This document shows positions 21,829 to 32,148 of a stretch of 64,000 bases of DNA, one piece after another. The stretch is taken from positions 52,890,066 through 52,954,065 of the forward strand of contig NC_134400.1 of NCBI RefSeq assembly GCF_050003625.1, read 5' to 3'. The translations under genes were made by a program, and so were the position numbers. Position 1 is the stretch's first letter. Every line of letters begins with the position of its first letter. The notes under the pieces are model-generated. The model made no database searches and had not been told where the DNA came from. It saw only the letters and a list, made by a program, of their open reading frames with translations. The stretch is from Haematobia irritans (taxonomy: Eukaryota; Arthropoda; Insecta; Diptera; Muscidae).

Positions 21829-22754
21829 TTTGTTAAGAGCTTGATAACTTTTTTTAAAAAAAAACGCATAAAATTTGCAAAATCTCATCGGTTCTTTATT
21901 TGAAACGTTAGATTGGTCCATGACATTTACTTTTTGAAGATAATTTCATTTAAATGTTGACCGCGGCTGCGTCTTAGGTGGTCCATTCGTAAAGTCCAAT
22001 TTTGGGCAACTTTTTCGAGCATTTCGGCCGGAATAGCCCGAATTTCTTCGGAAATGTTGTCTTCCAAAGCTGGAATAGTTGCTGGCTTATTTCTGTAGAC
22101 TTTAGACTTGACGTAGCCCCACAAAAAATAGTCTAAAGGCGTCAAATCGCATGATCTTGGTGGCCAACTTACCGGTCCATTTCTTGAGATGAATTGTTCT
22201 CCGAAGTTTTCCCTCAAAATGGCCATAGAATCGCGAGCTGTGTGGCATGTAGCGCCATCTTGTTGAAACCACATGTCAACCAAGTTCAGTTCTTCCATTT
22301 TTGGCAACAAAAAGTTTGTTAGCATCGAACGATAGCGATCGCCATTCACCGTAACGTTGCGTCCAACAGCATCTTTGAAAAAATACGGTCCAATGATTCC
22401 ACCAGCGTACAAACCACACCAAACAGTGCATTTTTCGGGATGCATGGGCAGTTCTTGAACGGCTTCTGGTTGCTCTTCACTCCAAATGCAGCAATTTTGC
22501 TTATTTACGTAGCCATTCAACCAGAAATGAGCCTCATCGCTGAACAAAATTTGTCGATAAACACATTTCGAACCGAACACTGATTTTGGTAATAAAATTC
22601 AATGATTTGCAAGCGTTGCTCGTTAGTAAGTCTATTCATGATGAAATGTCAAAGCATACTGAGCATCTTTCTCTTTGACACCATGTCTGAAATCCCACGT
22701 GATCTGTCAAATAATAATGCATGAAAATCCTAACCTCAAAAGAATCACCCTTTA
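21829..22754 (-). mobile_element. DD41D (rosa-type) mariner, copy 2
   Basis: Flanked by TA at 21829-21830 and 22753-22754, with the same ends as copy 1 (AAGGGTGATTTGTTAAGAG). The length is 926 bp. From 21831 to about 22555 it differs from copy 1 at only a few positions. It carries a different internal deletion in the transposase. Confidence 0.9.
21927..22580 (-). pseudogene. DD41D mariner transposase, different N-terminal deletion
   Basis: The catalytic part matches copy 1 (SDEAHFWL, QQDGATCHTA, TPLDYFLW, 41-residue spacing). Upstream at 22581-22640, another frame reads MNRLTNEQRLQIIEF followed by YYQNQCSVRN, the beginning of a mariner-type helix-turn-helix domain. It then breaks into YRQILF with a frame change. 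Copy 2 therefore keeps about 27 residues of the DNA-binding domain and has lost the rest, with a breakpoint different from copy 1. The frame as drawn starts inside the junction (MFGSKCVYRQILF) and is probably not a natural start. Confidence 0.85.
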
Positions 22755-23045
22755 CTTGCTTTAATTTTAGCTCTTCTGTGAATAGACATAACTATGTTTC
22801 CCTGGATTTACATCCCGAACCCTGGCTCTGGCACAGCCATATGCTACCCTTGGAACTCTTTTTGCTCTCTTGTTAGGATCCGTTTCCTGCAGAAGTGTTG
22901 TCTGCATAGGATTTCGCACGAAATTTTTACAATAGGTCTGTTTTCTTTTAGTACTGGATACCCTAAGCCGTGAAGGACTAAAAGAAAACAGACTACTCGT
23001 TTATCCAGAACATCTCCAAAAATATGCAACAATGTCATCAGCTGT
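22755..23045. other. Unassigned segment with a 17-bp hairpin
   Basis: Less AT-rich than its surroundings. It includes a perfect inverted repeat, GTCTGTTTTCTTTTAGT (22936-22952) and its complement (22977-22993), around a 24-nt loop. No protein domain is recognised in the frame at 22844-23038. Confidence 0.5.
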
Positions 23046-23050
23046 TTAAA

Positions 23051-24231
23051 ACAAGTAAGTAAAGTAGAAAGTCGGGCGGGGCCGACTATATCATACCCTA
23101 AACCACCATTACAGAATTAGTAATCATAAGCATTTGTGGGGTAACACATAGGTCTGGGAGATAAACCGCAGTTACATATTTAAGAAAATTAAGGGGTACA
23201 TGTCTATGGGTGCTTTGTGTCAATCTGACTATAGCTCATAGTCAATGTTGCCAGGGAAAATGTTCGGTTTACCCTACAAGGACAAAAAAGTTCCCTACTT
23301 TCCTATACATTCCCAAACAATTTTCCCTACTATATTTTTCGTTAAATTTAAAAAAAAATTACAAAACAAAAATGGTTCTAAGTACTTTATTATCTTAAAA
23401 CATGAATATGCAACGTATATAACTTAGAATATAAATTTGTATTACGACCACGTTTGCCACAGTTGGTAGAATTCTACCCAAATTAGTAATCTTTTTTGTT
23501 AAATCTTTATAAAAATAAAATTTTGGAAAAGTTTCTATAAACAAATTTTTGTGAGAAATTTTTCTATAGAAATAAAATTTTGACAATAAATTCTATAGAA
23601 ATAAAATTTTGAGACAAAATTCCACAGAAATAAAATTTTGAGAAAATTTTTTATAGAAATAATATTTTGAAAAAAATTTCTATAGAAATACAATTTTGAC
23701 AAAATGTTCTATAAAAATAAAATGTTAACAAAATTTTCTACAGGAATAAAGTTTACCACACATTGTTAAAGATCAAGCCTTGTCCAACAAATTGTGTTGA
23801 GTGGAAATGTCCTACATTGTGGCCCTACGTCCCTACAAGACGCTAAATATTAGAAAAACCCTACATATAGGGAATTTCCCCTACTTCTAGCAACACTGGC
23901 TGTGTTGATATTGCACCTACGGAGTTAGTATGCCACTAATATTGAACCCATTATTAAACAAGTAGGTAAAGTAGAAAGTCTGGATGAAATTTTGCAGACT
24001 TGAAGGGCGATGGAAAAGATTACCTTTTGCCAAATTTGGTGACGATCCGTTAAAAAAAGCGCAACGTGGCCCCATTTGTCGAAATCGGGCGATACATATA
24101 TATGGGACATCAAGCGCTAGATCGACTCAGGAGGTGATTCTGAGTATTTTATGGGGTCTAAAATCAATATTTCTGGTAGGCACATTTTTTGGCCGATCAA
24201 ACTTATTATACCCTGACCAGTATGTGGTTTA
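23051..24231 (+). mobile_element. Family 2 element with a large internal deletion
   Basis: Head AAGTAAGTAAAGTAGAAAGT with the GTCGGGCGGGGCCGAC hairpin, a CCCTA-rich part, a 29-bp minisatellite (23505-23750), then GAACCCATTATTAAACAAG at about 23945. Only part of one monomer (23985-24110) remains, joined to the tail (CAAGCGCTAGATCGACTCAG ... TTATTATACCCTGACC). The monomer array is almost entirely lost. Confidence 0.75.
23505..23750 (-). repeat. 29-bp minisatellite inside family 2
   Basis: Reverse-oriented degenerate units (TTCTATAGAAATAAAATTTT), in the same relative place as in the full family 2 copies. Confidence 0.8.
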
Positions 24232-24598
24232 GTGAAACCTTGCATTTTGAATGTATGAAATGCTCAAATAGTAACAAATATTTACTTCTGCGATTATTTA
24301 TGACACTGTATCACTTTGAATTTCATGTTTTTCGATAAATTAGTCACAATATTAGAGTCACTTTATCAAAATACAATCTGGCAACATCGGCGAGACTTGC
24401 ACTGATGAGTTGTTCTGGATAGAACACCAGTGCAACGATGTTCTGGATATCCCATACAAATGTTGCATCCAGTGCTAAAAGAAAACAATGGTGTTTACCA
24501 CGCGTTCCATTGTTTTCAGATGGAACATTAACTTTGGAATGCCCTATCAGTAACGCTGACTACATAGTCGCCGAATAACTTCCAACTTTCATTGCTCT
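24232..24598. other. Unassigned stretch next to the non-LTR 3' end
   Basis: Contains a short inverted repeat GAAAACAATGG/CCATTGTTTTC (24481-24491 and 24507-24517) and repeated GTTCTGGATA (24412, 24440). It may be the genomic target of the non-LTR element or another small repeat. Confidence 0.4.
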
Positions 24599-24667
24599 TG
24601 TTGTTGTTGTTGTTGTTGTAACAGTTTTTAAAGTAGTTTCATCCATTTTGTTCCATGCTTGTGTAGT

Positions 24668-25201
24668 TCAGCTGGTAGCCAGATCAAGGAACTCTGCGAC
24701 AAGGATGGGGTGTGTCCAGAGTGATCTGGTAGTGAGACGGGTAGGCTTAGCTGGGCAAGCAAAAAGGTGACGAGTGTCGTGTGGCCCTTGATTACATATG
24801 GGACACACGTCAGCTACGCTGCTATCAATCACTGATAAGTATGAATTGAGGCGACTGCACTTGCTTGATCTTACTTGGGCCAAAACTACCCTTGTCTGCC
24901 GTGGGAGGTCTCTCTCCTCCGGTGCAATTGGCGGCGGTCGGACTCCGACAACAGGATTAACCTTGTAGCTTCTCACCGCTTCAGCTACAGTATCCTCATG
25001 AATCCTTTTCAGACCTGTCAGGTATGCTGCCTGATCTAGAGGCTCTCTTTTGTAACGCAGGATCTCGGGCTCTAGAAGGTGAAGATCAACCCTTACATTC
25101 TTGGGTGGAGGTTGTCTATCCACAAGATGGTGATTCGGATGACAACTTCGATGGCAACCCAAGAGGTACTGCTTTGACAACATGTAGTTGTGTCGACGCA
25201 C
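24668..25201 (-). pseudogene. Non-LTR ORF2 C-terminal region
   Basis: 178-codon open stretch that ends the ORF2 polyprotein, with a Cys/His cluster CPICNQGPHDTRHLFAC followed by a conserved-looking TRSLW tail. This type of zinc-knuckle tail is known from I/Jockey-group ORF2 proteins and probably binds template RNA or target DNA. It terminates about 50 bases before the (CAA)n tail, so the native stop is likely preserved. Confidence 0.75.
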
Positions 25202-25257
25202 TGGGATGATCTTGGTCTCCGCATAAAGGTGATCCAGGGGTGTACTGCGGAGACATC

Positions 25258-26519
25258 CTATTGCGGTTCTAAGGGCAGCGTTCTGACAGGTCTGTATGTT
25301 ATTCCACTGCGTATCACTCGTTTGAGGTGTCCATACTGGCGCTGCATAGTGTTCTTTGTCCGCACCCCAAGTGCTGCCGCCAAGCGACTGAGGACCTTGT
25401 TTCTACCGCGGAGCTTATCACAAATTGCAGTGGCATGGGCGGACGACTTATAAAGGCTGTCGAATGTGACCCCGAGAATCTTGGGGTAATTTGTTGTCGG
25501 AATTGTTTCGCCATCGACTCTGACATTCAACTGCCTGCGTACTTCCGCCGTCCATGTAGTGAATAGTGTGACTGAGGATTTGGTGGGAGATATCCTCAAA
25601 TTTCTTGCAGTGAAAGAACTGGTAAGATCAGCGAGATAGACATTTAATCGATCGCAAATGTCACCAACAATGAGCCCGGATGCCATGATTGTGCAATCGT
25701 CCGCATAAGACACAATCTCGACGCCATCAGGAGGGGGTGGAATCTAGGACAGGTAAAGGTTAAACAGTGCCGGAGATATCATCCCGTCCTGGTGAACTCC
25801 CTGTTTAATTCTACGGGGTTTTGACTTCTTGTCCCTGAATTCCACGTACGACTGGCGTCCTCACATATAATTCAGAACCCAACGCTTCGTTCCTGCCGGT
25901 AGGGACGTGTTCTCGATGTCCTCAAATAATGTGGCATGGTTGACCGTATCGAACGCTTTCGATAGGTCAAGCGCCACGAGGACCGTCCTATGACACGGCT
26001 TGGGCTGATTAAGTCCCCTATTGATATGTGTCGAAATGGCATGTAAGGCTGTCGTCGTACTGTGTACCTTACGGAATCCATGTTGATGGTGGGCTTCCAG
26101 ACATCGGGTATAATGAGTGATTCCAAGGACAAATTGAGGAGTCTGGTCAGGTACTCAACTCCCAGTATTCCCAGATGCTTCAGCATTAGCATTGAAATTC
26201 CGTCGGGGCCCAACGCCTTAGATGGTTTCGCGCTGTTGATGACATTGGTAACTTCGGCTGCGGTAAATTGTGGTGTGTCGTCGGCTCGGAAACCACGTAT
26301 GCGACGAGTGGCTCTCCTTTCCGCTCTATCACTCTCGGGATGCTCGACAAACAGTCGGTTGAAGTATTTGGCGCATCTCTTCGGATCAGTCACAGTTACG
26401 TCGCCAAAGGTGACTGAAATCCCATCATCCCTTGTAGCGGGGTTCGAGAGGGTTCTCACTGTTGACCACAATTTACCAGTTCCTGTGCCTAAGTTACATT
26501 GCTTCAGGTGCTCAACCAA
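25258..26519 (-). pseudogene. Non-LTR reverse transcriptase, broken
   Basis: Finger region with KALGPDGISMLML (about 26210), then a junction where DVW jumps to HQHGFRK-type sequence at about 26080, so roughly 50 residues are missing. The palm reads VALDLSKAFDTVNHA (first catalytic Asp) near 25980. The GVPQGG motif is degraded to GVHQDGMISP near 25790. A stop follows NLYLS at 25745, then the catalytic box SYADDCTIMASG at about 25710. The thumb follows (PKILGVTFDS). Several frames are needed, so no active enzyme is possible. Confidence 0.85.
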
Positions 26520-26655
26520 GTGTTCCTCTTGTGATCGTCGACTATCTTACTAATCTCTAGATTTAGTTCTCTGATTCTAGGATCAGCAGGGTTAGCACGA
26601 CGGCGTTCATCACGCTCGTCTGCGAGTCCCGCCGCTTCGGCTGGGAAGTTGGGCC

Positions 26656-27497
26656 TCACTTGGGCAATTCGACCAGCGGGTATGAAGCGAGCGGCTGCTG
26701 CATTGATGATGTCCCGGAACGCCCTCTGGGCAACATGAACATGAGAGGGGGCGGGAGCTCACTGAAGCGGCGATCGGTGTATTCTCTGAAGCCTTCCCAG
26801 TTGGCTTTCTTTTGATTGATAAACGTCCGGCGTTCAGAGGTTATGAAATCGGAGGGTCGGTTAATGGTGAGAATTATGGGGAGGTGGTCCGATCCCAATG
26901 AAATGAAGGGTTGCCAGGAAACGTCATTTATCAGATAAAGATAAATCTGGCGAACTGCTGCAGTCACCCATAATTCTCGTGGGGGGCCTCTTCGTTCACC
27001 GTGCAAAATGTGGAGTCATCTATCTGCTCTGCCAAAGCTATGCCTCTCTGGTCATTACCTAGGAGTGAATGCCAAAGTTCATGGTGGCCATTAAAGTCTC
27101 CTAGAACCAATCGGTTATGCCCGCACAATAGCCACTCAATGTTTGGGTAATAACCTGGAGCACAGCTACCAACCGGCGGTATATACACATTGTATAGCTC
27201 TATCTCGGCAGCCCCAGACTTGACTGCTACCCCCATACATTCCATATACGGGTCACTAGTGTCTGGCACAAGCGGGATAGGTCTATACTGCACGGAACGG
27301 TGTATTATGAAAGCCAGGCCACCACCTCCACTTCTTGTGCGATCCTTTCGAAGCACATTGCACCCATCACAATGGCGTAGGCTGCAGGTGGAATTCAGCT
27401 TAGTCTCCTGGATCGCTGCGACCCTTATCCTTTTCCGATTCATAAAGTCCACGATATCGCTAATCCTACCTCGGAGACCGTTGCAATTAAATTGCAA
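26656..27497 (-). pseudogene. Non-LTR AP-type endonuclease, frameshifted
   Basis: An exonuclease-endonuclease-phosphatase fold that nicks target DNA in target-primed reverse transcription. Motifs are QFNCNGLRG (N-terminus, near 27497), AAIQETKLN (catalytic Glu), YNVYIPP, LVLGDFNGHHELWHS (Asp/Asn pair) and SLGSDHLPIILTI (the SDH end motif, near 26890). A frameshift near 26990 separates the last motif from the rest. The five motif classes are visible, so this was a full endonuclease domain before decay. Confidence 0.88.
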
Positions 27498-27640
27498 AAA
27501 CGATGCACTATCCGGAACTGGAACAACAATATTGGGAGAATATTGTTGTACGGAAGATGTCTGGGGGGGGGGGTCGCATTGTCAGACGACCCACTGCTGC
27601 TATCGCTGGCACAGCATCCTGCCACGTAGTCAGTGTGACT

Positions 27641-27892
27641 ATACTCCCGCAGCGATGTTAAGCCGGATCAGTCCAGGTGGAGTCTTGTCTTTGTTCCGAT
27701 TGTTTTCCAGTCGGTTTTCGCCTTACTTCGGAATCTTATTGGGTCCGATTCTGGCCTAGTTATTCTAAACTTGATGTAACGATAGTCGGAGTATAAGTCT
27801 ATAAGTATTTGAAGCATCAACAAGTACATACGGCCATAAGTTCCGCCAGGCCGAATCTTATGTACCCTCCACCTTGGATTGTATATAAGTAT
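27641..27892 (+). mobile_element. Unassigned flank plus a family 1 head fragment
   Basis: 27641-27820 is the 5' flank or 5' remnant of the non-LTR element, with no clear gag. 27823-27890 is a short family 1 head, ACAAGTACATACGGCCATAA to CACCTTGGATTGTA, cut off where the next head starts. Confidence 0.55.
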
Positions 27893-28139
27893 ATATGGCC
27901 GTAAGTTCGGCCAGGCCGAAACTTATGTACCCTCCATCATGGATTGCGTAGAAACTTCATCTAAAAACACTGCCATCCACAATCGAATTACTTAAGTTGC
28001 GGTAACGCTTGCCGATGGCAAGGTATCTTAAAACCTCCTAACACCATCTTCTAAATTGAATGTAAGTCCATACGTGGTATATATTTAATCAAAAAAGATC
28101 GATCCAATACGTATATAATTCAGTTTGACAAAGTAGACA

Positions 28140-28570
28140 TAACATTTTGACAAAATTATCTACAGAAATAAAATTTTAACAAAATTTTCTATAGAAATAA
28201 AATTTTCACAAAATTTTCTATAGAAATACAAATTTTGACAACATTTTCTATAGAAAGAAATTTTTGACAAAAATTTCCACAGAAATAAAATTTTAACAAA
28301 ATTTTCTATAGAAATAAACTTTTGACAAAATTTTCTATACAAATAAAATCTTGGTAGATTATTTTTGGCTCGAGTGGCAACCATGATTATGAACCGAATA
28401 AAATTTGAACAAAATTTTCTATAGAAATAAAATGTTGACAAAATTTTCTATAGAAATAAAATGTTGACAATGATGAAAATTTTATTAGGAACCTAATAAA
28501 ATTTTAACAAAATTTTCTCTAGAAATAAAATTTTGACAAAATTTTCTATAGAAATAAAATTTTGACAATA
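28140..28570 (-). repeat. 29-bp minisatellite inside family 1
   Basis: Tandem ACAAAATTTTCTATAGAAAT-type units in reverse orientation, with the same GGTAGATTATTTTTGGCTCG spacer as at 1.75 kb. Confidence 0.87.
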
Positions 28571-29700
28571 TGAACCGGATCGGATGAATTTTGCTCCTCC
28601 AAGAGGCTCCGGAGGTCAAATCTGGAGAATGTTTTATATGGGGGCATACATAATTATGGACCGATATGGACCAATTCTGGCACGGTTGTTAAAGATCATA
28701 TACTAACACCATGTTCCAAATTACAACCGGATTGGATGAAATTTGCTTCTCTTGGAGACTTCGCAAGTCAAATCTGGGGATCGGTTTATATGGGGGCTAT
28801 ATATAATTATGAACCGATGTGAACCAATTTTTGCATGGTTGTTAGAGACCATATACCAATATCATGTACCAAATTTCAGGCGGATCGGATGAAATTTTCT
28901 TCTCTTGGAGACTTCGCAAGCCAAATCTGGGGATCGGTTTATATGGGGGCTATATATAATTATGAACCGATGTGGACCAATTTTTGCACGGTTGTTAGAG
29001 ACCATATACCAATACCATGTACCAAATTTCAGCCGGATCGGATGCAATTTGCTCCTCTTTGAGGCTTCGCAAGCCAAATCTGGAGATCGGTTCATATGGG
29101 GTCTATATATAATTATGGACCGATGTGGACCAATTTTTGCATGATTGTTAGAGACCATATACCAACAAAATGTACCAAATTTCAGCCGGATCGGATGAAA
29201 TATGCTTCTCTTAGGGGCTCCACAAGCCAAATCTGGGGATCGGTTTATATGGGGGCTATATATAATTAAGGACCGATATGGACCAATTTTTGCATGGTTG
29301 TTAGAGACCATATACCAACATCATGTACCAAATTTCAGCCGGATCGGATGAAATTTTCTTCTCTTTGAGGCTCCGCAAGCCAAATCTGGGGATCGGTTTA
29401 TATGGGGGCTATATATAATTATGGACCGATGTGGACCACTTTTTGCATGATTGTTAGAGACCATATACCAACATCATGTACCAAATTTCAGCCGGATCGG
29501 ATGAAATATGCTTCTCTTAGGGGCTCCACAAGCCAAATCTGGGGATCGGTTTATATGGGGGCTATATATAATTATGGACCGATGTGGACCGATTTTTGCA
29601 TGGTTGTTAGAGACCATATACCAACACCATGTACCAAATTTCAGCCGGATCGGATGAAATATGCTTCTGTTAGAGGCTCCACAAGCCAAATCTGAGGGAC
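28570..29700 (+). repeat. 153-bp tandem array, strictly periodic
   Basis: The GAACCGA/GGACCGA motif begins at 28811, 28964, 29117, 29270, 29423 and 29576, five consecutive intervals of exactly 153 bp. Differences between monomers are substitutions only. The absence of indels keeps frames open on both strands across the array. Confidence 0.95.
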
Positions 29701-29998
29701 CCTTTATATGGGGGCTATACGTAAAAGTGGACCGATATGGCCCATTTTCAATACCATCCGACCTACATCGATAAAAACTACTTGTGCCAAGTTTCAAGTC
29801 GATAGCTTGTTTCGTTCGGAAGTTAGCGTGATTTCAACAGACGGACGGACGGACGGACGAACATGCTTAGATCGACTCAGAATTTCACCACGACCCAGAA
29901 TATATATACTTTATGGGGTCTTAGAGCAATATTTCGATGTGTTACAAACGGAATGACAAAGTTAATATACCCCCATCCTATGATGGAGGGTATAAAAA

Positions 29999-31604
29999 GG
30001 CCGATTAAATACGTAAATAATTCAGTTTAAAAAAATTTTCTATAGCAATAAATATTTTCCAAAATTTTCTATATAGAAATAAAATTTTTTCAAAATTTTC
30101 GATAGAAACAAAATCTTGACAAAATTTTCGAAAGAAACAAAACCTTGACAAAATGTTGTATACACTCAAAAAAAAGTGAACTCTCTATTTCACTAAAGCC
30201 ATATTAACTTTATATTAGTTCATAGAATCATTATGTTTGGAAAAAGTTTATTTTAGTCAAATAATTTTTTGCGTATGTTAGTTAAATGAACTAAAAAACG
30301 GGAAAAAGTTATACACAAATAAAGCATAAAGATTTCCTAATTTCGTATTTCTTACAAAATAGTTCATTATTTCTTTAAATTTGTAAATTTTACCAAAAAT
30401 GTGTCCATCGTGAACTTCGTATGTCACTAAAGACATTCTTGCAATTTTGAACTCCAAGATTTCTCTTAAAACTACAAAATTTTCTTTAACTACTGAAAAA
30501 ATTTAGTTATGTCTAATAAATTTTCTTGAATTTGTCGAAAAATATTTACTTATTTTTGCCATATCGGAGTGATGCCAGCGCTTGTAATACCGTTTAGTTA
30601 AAATTTTCTAAAAAAGTTCCAAATTTTCTAAAATTAATCGAAAGTTATCTTTCCTGGTGGGTTCACTGTTTTTTCAGTGTAGTAATAAAATTTTGACAAA
30701 ATTTTCTATAGTAATAAAATTTTGAAATTTTCTGTAGTAACAAAATTTTGACAACATTTTCTACGGTAATAAAATTTTGACAAAATTTTCTACAGAAATA
30801 AAATTTTGGTAGATTATTTTTGGGGATCGGCTATATATAACTATATAACGATATGGACCAATTATTGCATGGTTGTTAGAGACCATTTACTAACACCACG
30901 TACCAAATTTCAACCGGATCGGGTGAATTTTACTCCTCCAAGGGGCTCCGGAGGTCAAATCTGGGGATCGGTTTATATGTGGATATGGACCAATTCTTGC
31001 ATGGTTGTTCAACCGAATCGGATGAATTTTGCTCATCCATGAGGATCCGGAGGTCTAATCTGGGGGCTATATATAATTAAGGACCGATGTGGACCAATTT
31101 TTGCATGGTTGTTAGAGACAATATACTAACACCATGTACCAAATTTCAGCCGGATCGGATGAAATTTGCTTCTCTTAGAGGCTCCGCAAGCCAAATCTGG
31201 GGATCGGTTTATATGGGGGCTATATATAAGTATGGACCGATTTGGACCAATTGCATGGTTGTGAGAAACCATATACTAACATAATGTACCAAATTTCAAC
31301 CGGATCGGATGAATTTTGCTCCTCCAAGAGGCTCCGCAAGCCAAATCTGAGCGTCGGTTTATATGGGGGCTATATGTAAAAGTGGACCGATATGGCCCAT
31401 TTGCAACACCATCCTACCTACATGAATAACAACTACTTGTGCCAAGTTTCAAGTCGATAGTTTATTTCGTTCGGAAGTTAGCGTGATTTCAACAGACGGA
31501 CGGATGGAAATGCTTAGATCGACTCAGAATTTCACCACGACCCAGAATACAAACGGAATGACAAAGTTAATATACCCCCCATCCTATGGTGGAGGGTATA
31601 AAAA
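29999..31604 (+). mobile_element. Family 1 element lacking its head, interrupted by MITE X
   Basis: It begins immediately after the previous tail with GGCCGATTAAATACGTAAAT, the zone just inside a normal head. Minisatellite pieces follow at 30030-30165 and 30687-30815 on either side of the MITE, then monomers 30825-31370 and a tail to 31604 with a partial deletion (CGACCCAGAATACAAACGGA). The direct abutment suggests unequal exchange or template switching between copies. Confidence 0.7.
30171..30681 (+). mobile_element. MITE X, copy 1 (CACTSAAAAAA ends)
   Basis: TA at 30171-30172 and 30680-30681 flank CACTCAAAAAAAAGTGAACT and, on the other strand, CACTGAAAAAACAGTGAACC. The interior is AT-rich and contains CACTAAAGACATTCTTGCAA. 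Minisatellite resumes on both sides, which proves insertion. Other copies lie at 42413, 57656 and 58522. Confidence 0.85.
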
Positions 31605-31875
31605 TGCAATATCCCAGTTAATTAAACACTATTACCCATATGCAAAACAATTTATTGACAGTTTATCGAAGGAATTTATATGATAAAAGTAGGCTTGAAG
31701 TTTTCCTTAACTTTTTTGCATATGGGTGTATTTCTTTAAATAAAAATGCATTTCTTCAAGGGAAATTTGCCTTTGCCAAAGGCATACGACTTTAACGGAG
31801 GTATGCAAATTTCAAATATGGGTAACCAAAATTTAACGAAAACGCTTTTATACCAACGATTATGCACATTATTTT
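31605..31875. other. Unassigned AT-rich stretch
   Basis: Repeated ACCCATATGCAAAAC/TTTTTGCATATGGGT forms a loose inverted repeat (31630 and 31711). No gene is visible. Confidence 0.4.
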
Positions 31876-32147
31876 AACCCTTTGATTACCGATGTCCTCT
31901 ACAAAGGACATCCGAAAATAACACTGAACTCACACTCCCCACATTCAATTTGTCTATCGATGGTAATTTAAAGTAGATAATTTAATATTAATACGCTGTA
32001 AATATGTTACATATTGATGGGTAAAAAATTGCATTTTTATAAACTTCAAAATGTGTTTTATTTAAGACACAAAGACAGAAAAGAACAGTGCTTGATATAA
32101 ATGATATGATTTTTGACTTTGTTGATACTTTTTATTGCAAAAATTTT
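31876..32147 (+). mobile_element. piggyBac-type MITE end and SINE-3-like tail fragment
   Basis: TTAACCCTTTGATTACCGAT at about 31875 matches the TTAACCCTTTCACTACCGAT end of the complete MITE at 48649-49173, also followed by GTCC...GGACAT. No matching right end is visible. From 32060, GACAGAAAAGAACAGTGCTT plus GATATAAA matches the tail of the SINE-3-type sequence at 41400-41437. Confidence 0.6.
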
Positions 32148-32148
32148 T

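Larger units (their letters stand above)
24599..27640 (-). mobile_element. Decayed non-LTR retrotransposon (I/Jockey-type), 5' truncated
   Basis: Minus-strand order is endonuclease, reverse transcriptase, Cys/His-rich C-terminus, short 3' UTR, then a (CAA)n tail, seen as (TTG)n on the plus strand at about 24599-24618. Coding is broken by stops, frameshifts and at least one deletion, so the copy is dead. It is less AT-rich than the neighbourhood, as usual for coding DNA. There is no RNase H domain in what remains. The exact clade cannot be fixed without a tree. Confidence 0.85.
27893..29998 (+). mobile_element. Complete family 1 composite element
   Basis: Head 27893-28135 (GTATATATGGCCGTAAGTTC), 29-bp minisatellite 28140-28570, 153-bp array 28570-29700, and tail 29705-29998 with GGACGGACGGACGGACG and the ATACCCCCATCC/GGAGGGTAT hairpin. 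It is the best-preserved copy in the window and very close to the one at 1348-3138. Confidence 0.75.

Noticed and set aside
24668..27497. Endogenous retrovirus or other viral insertion
   Set aside because: AP-type endonuclease, RT order, absence of LTRs and a short-repeat tail identify a non-LTR retrotransposon. No viral structural gene is seen.
28835..29797. Multiple 75-150 residue frames with [22 protein letters not shown] repeats
   Set aside because: The 153-bp monomer length is divisible by three, so frames stay open by chance on both strands. Stops and frame differ between copies, and no start or domain is conserved.
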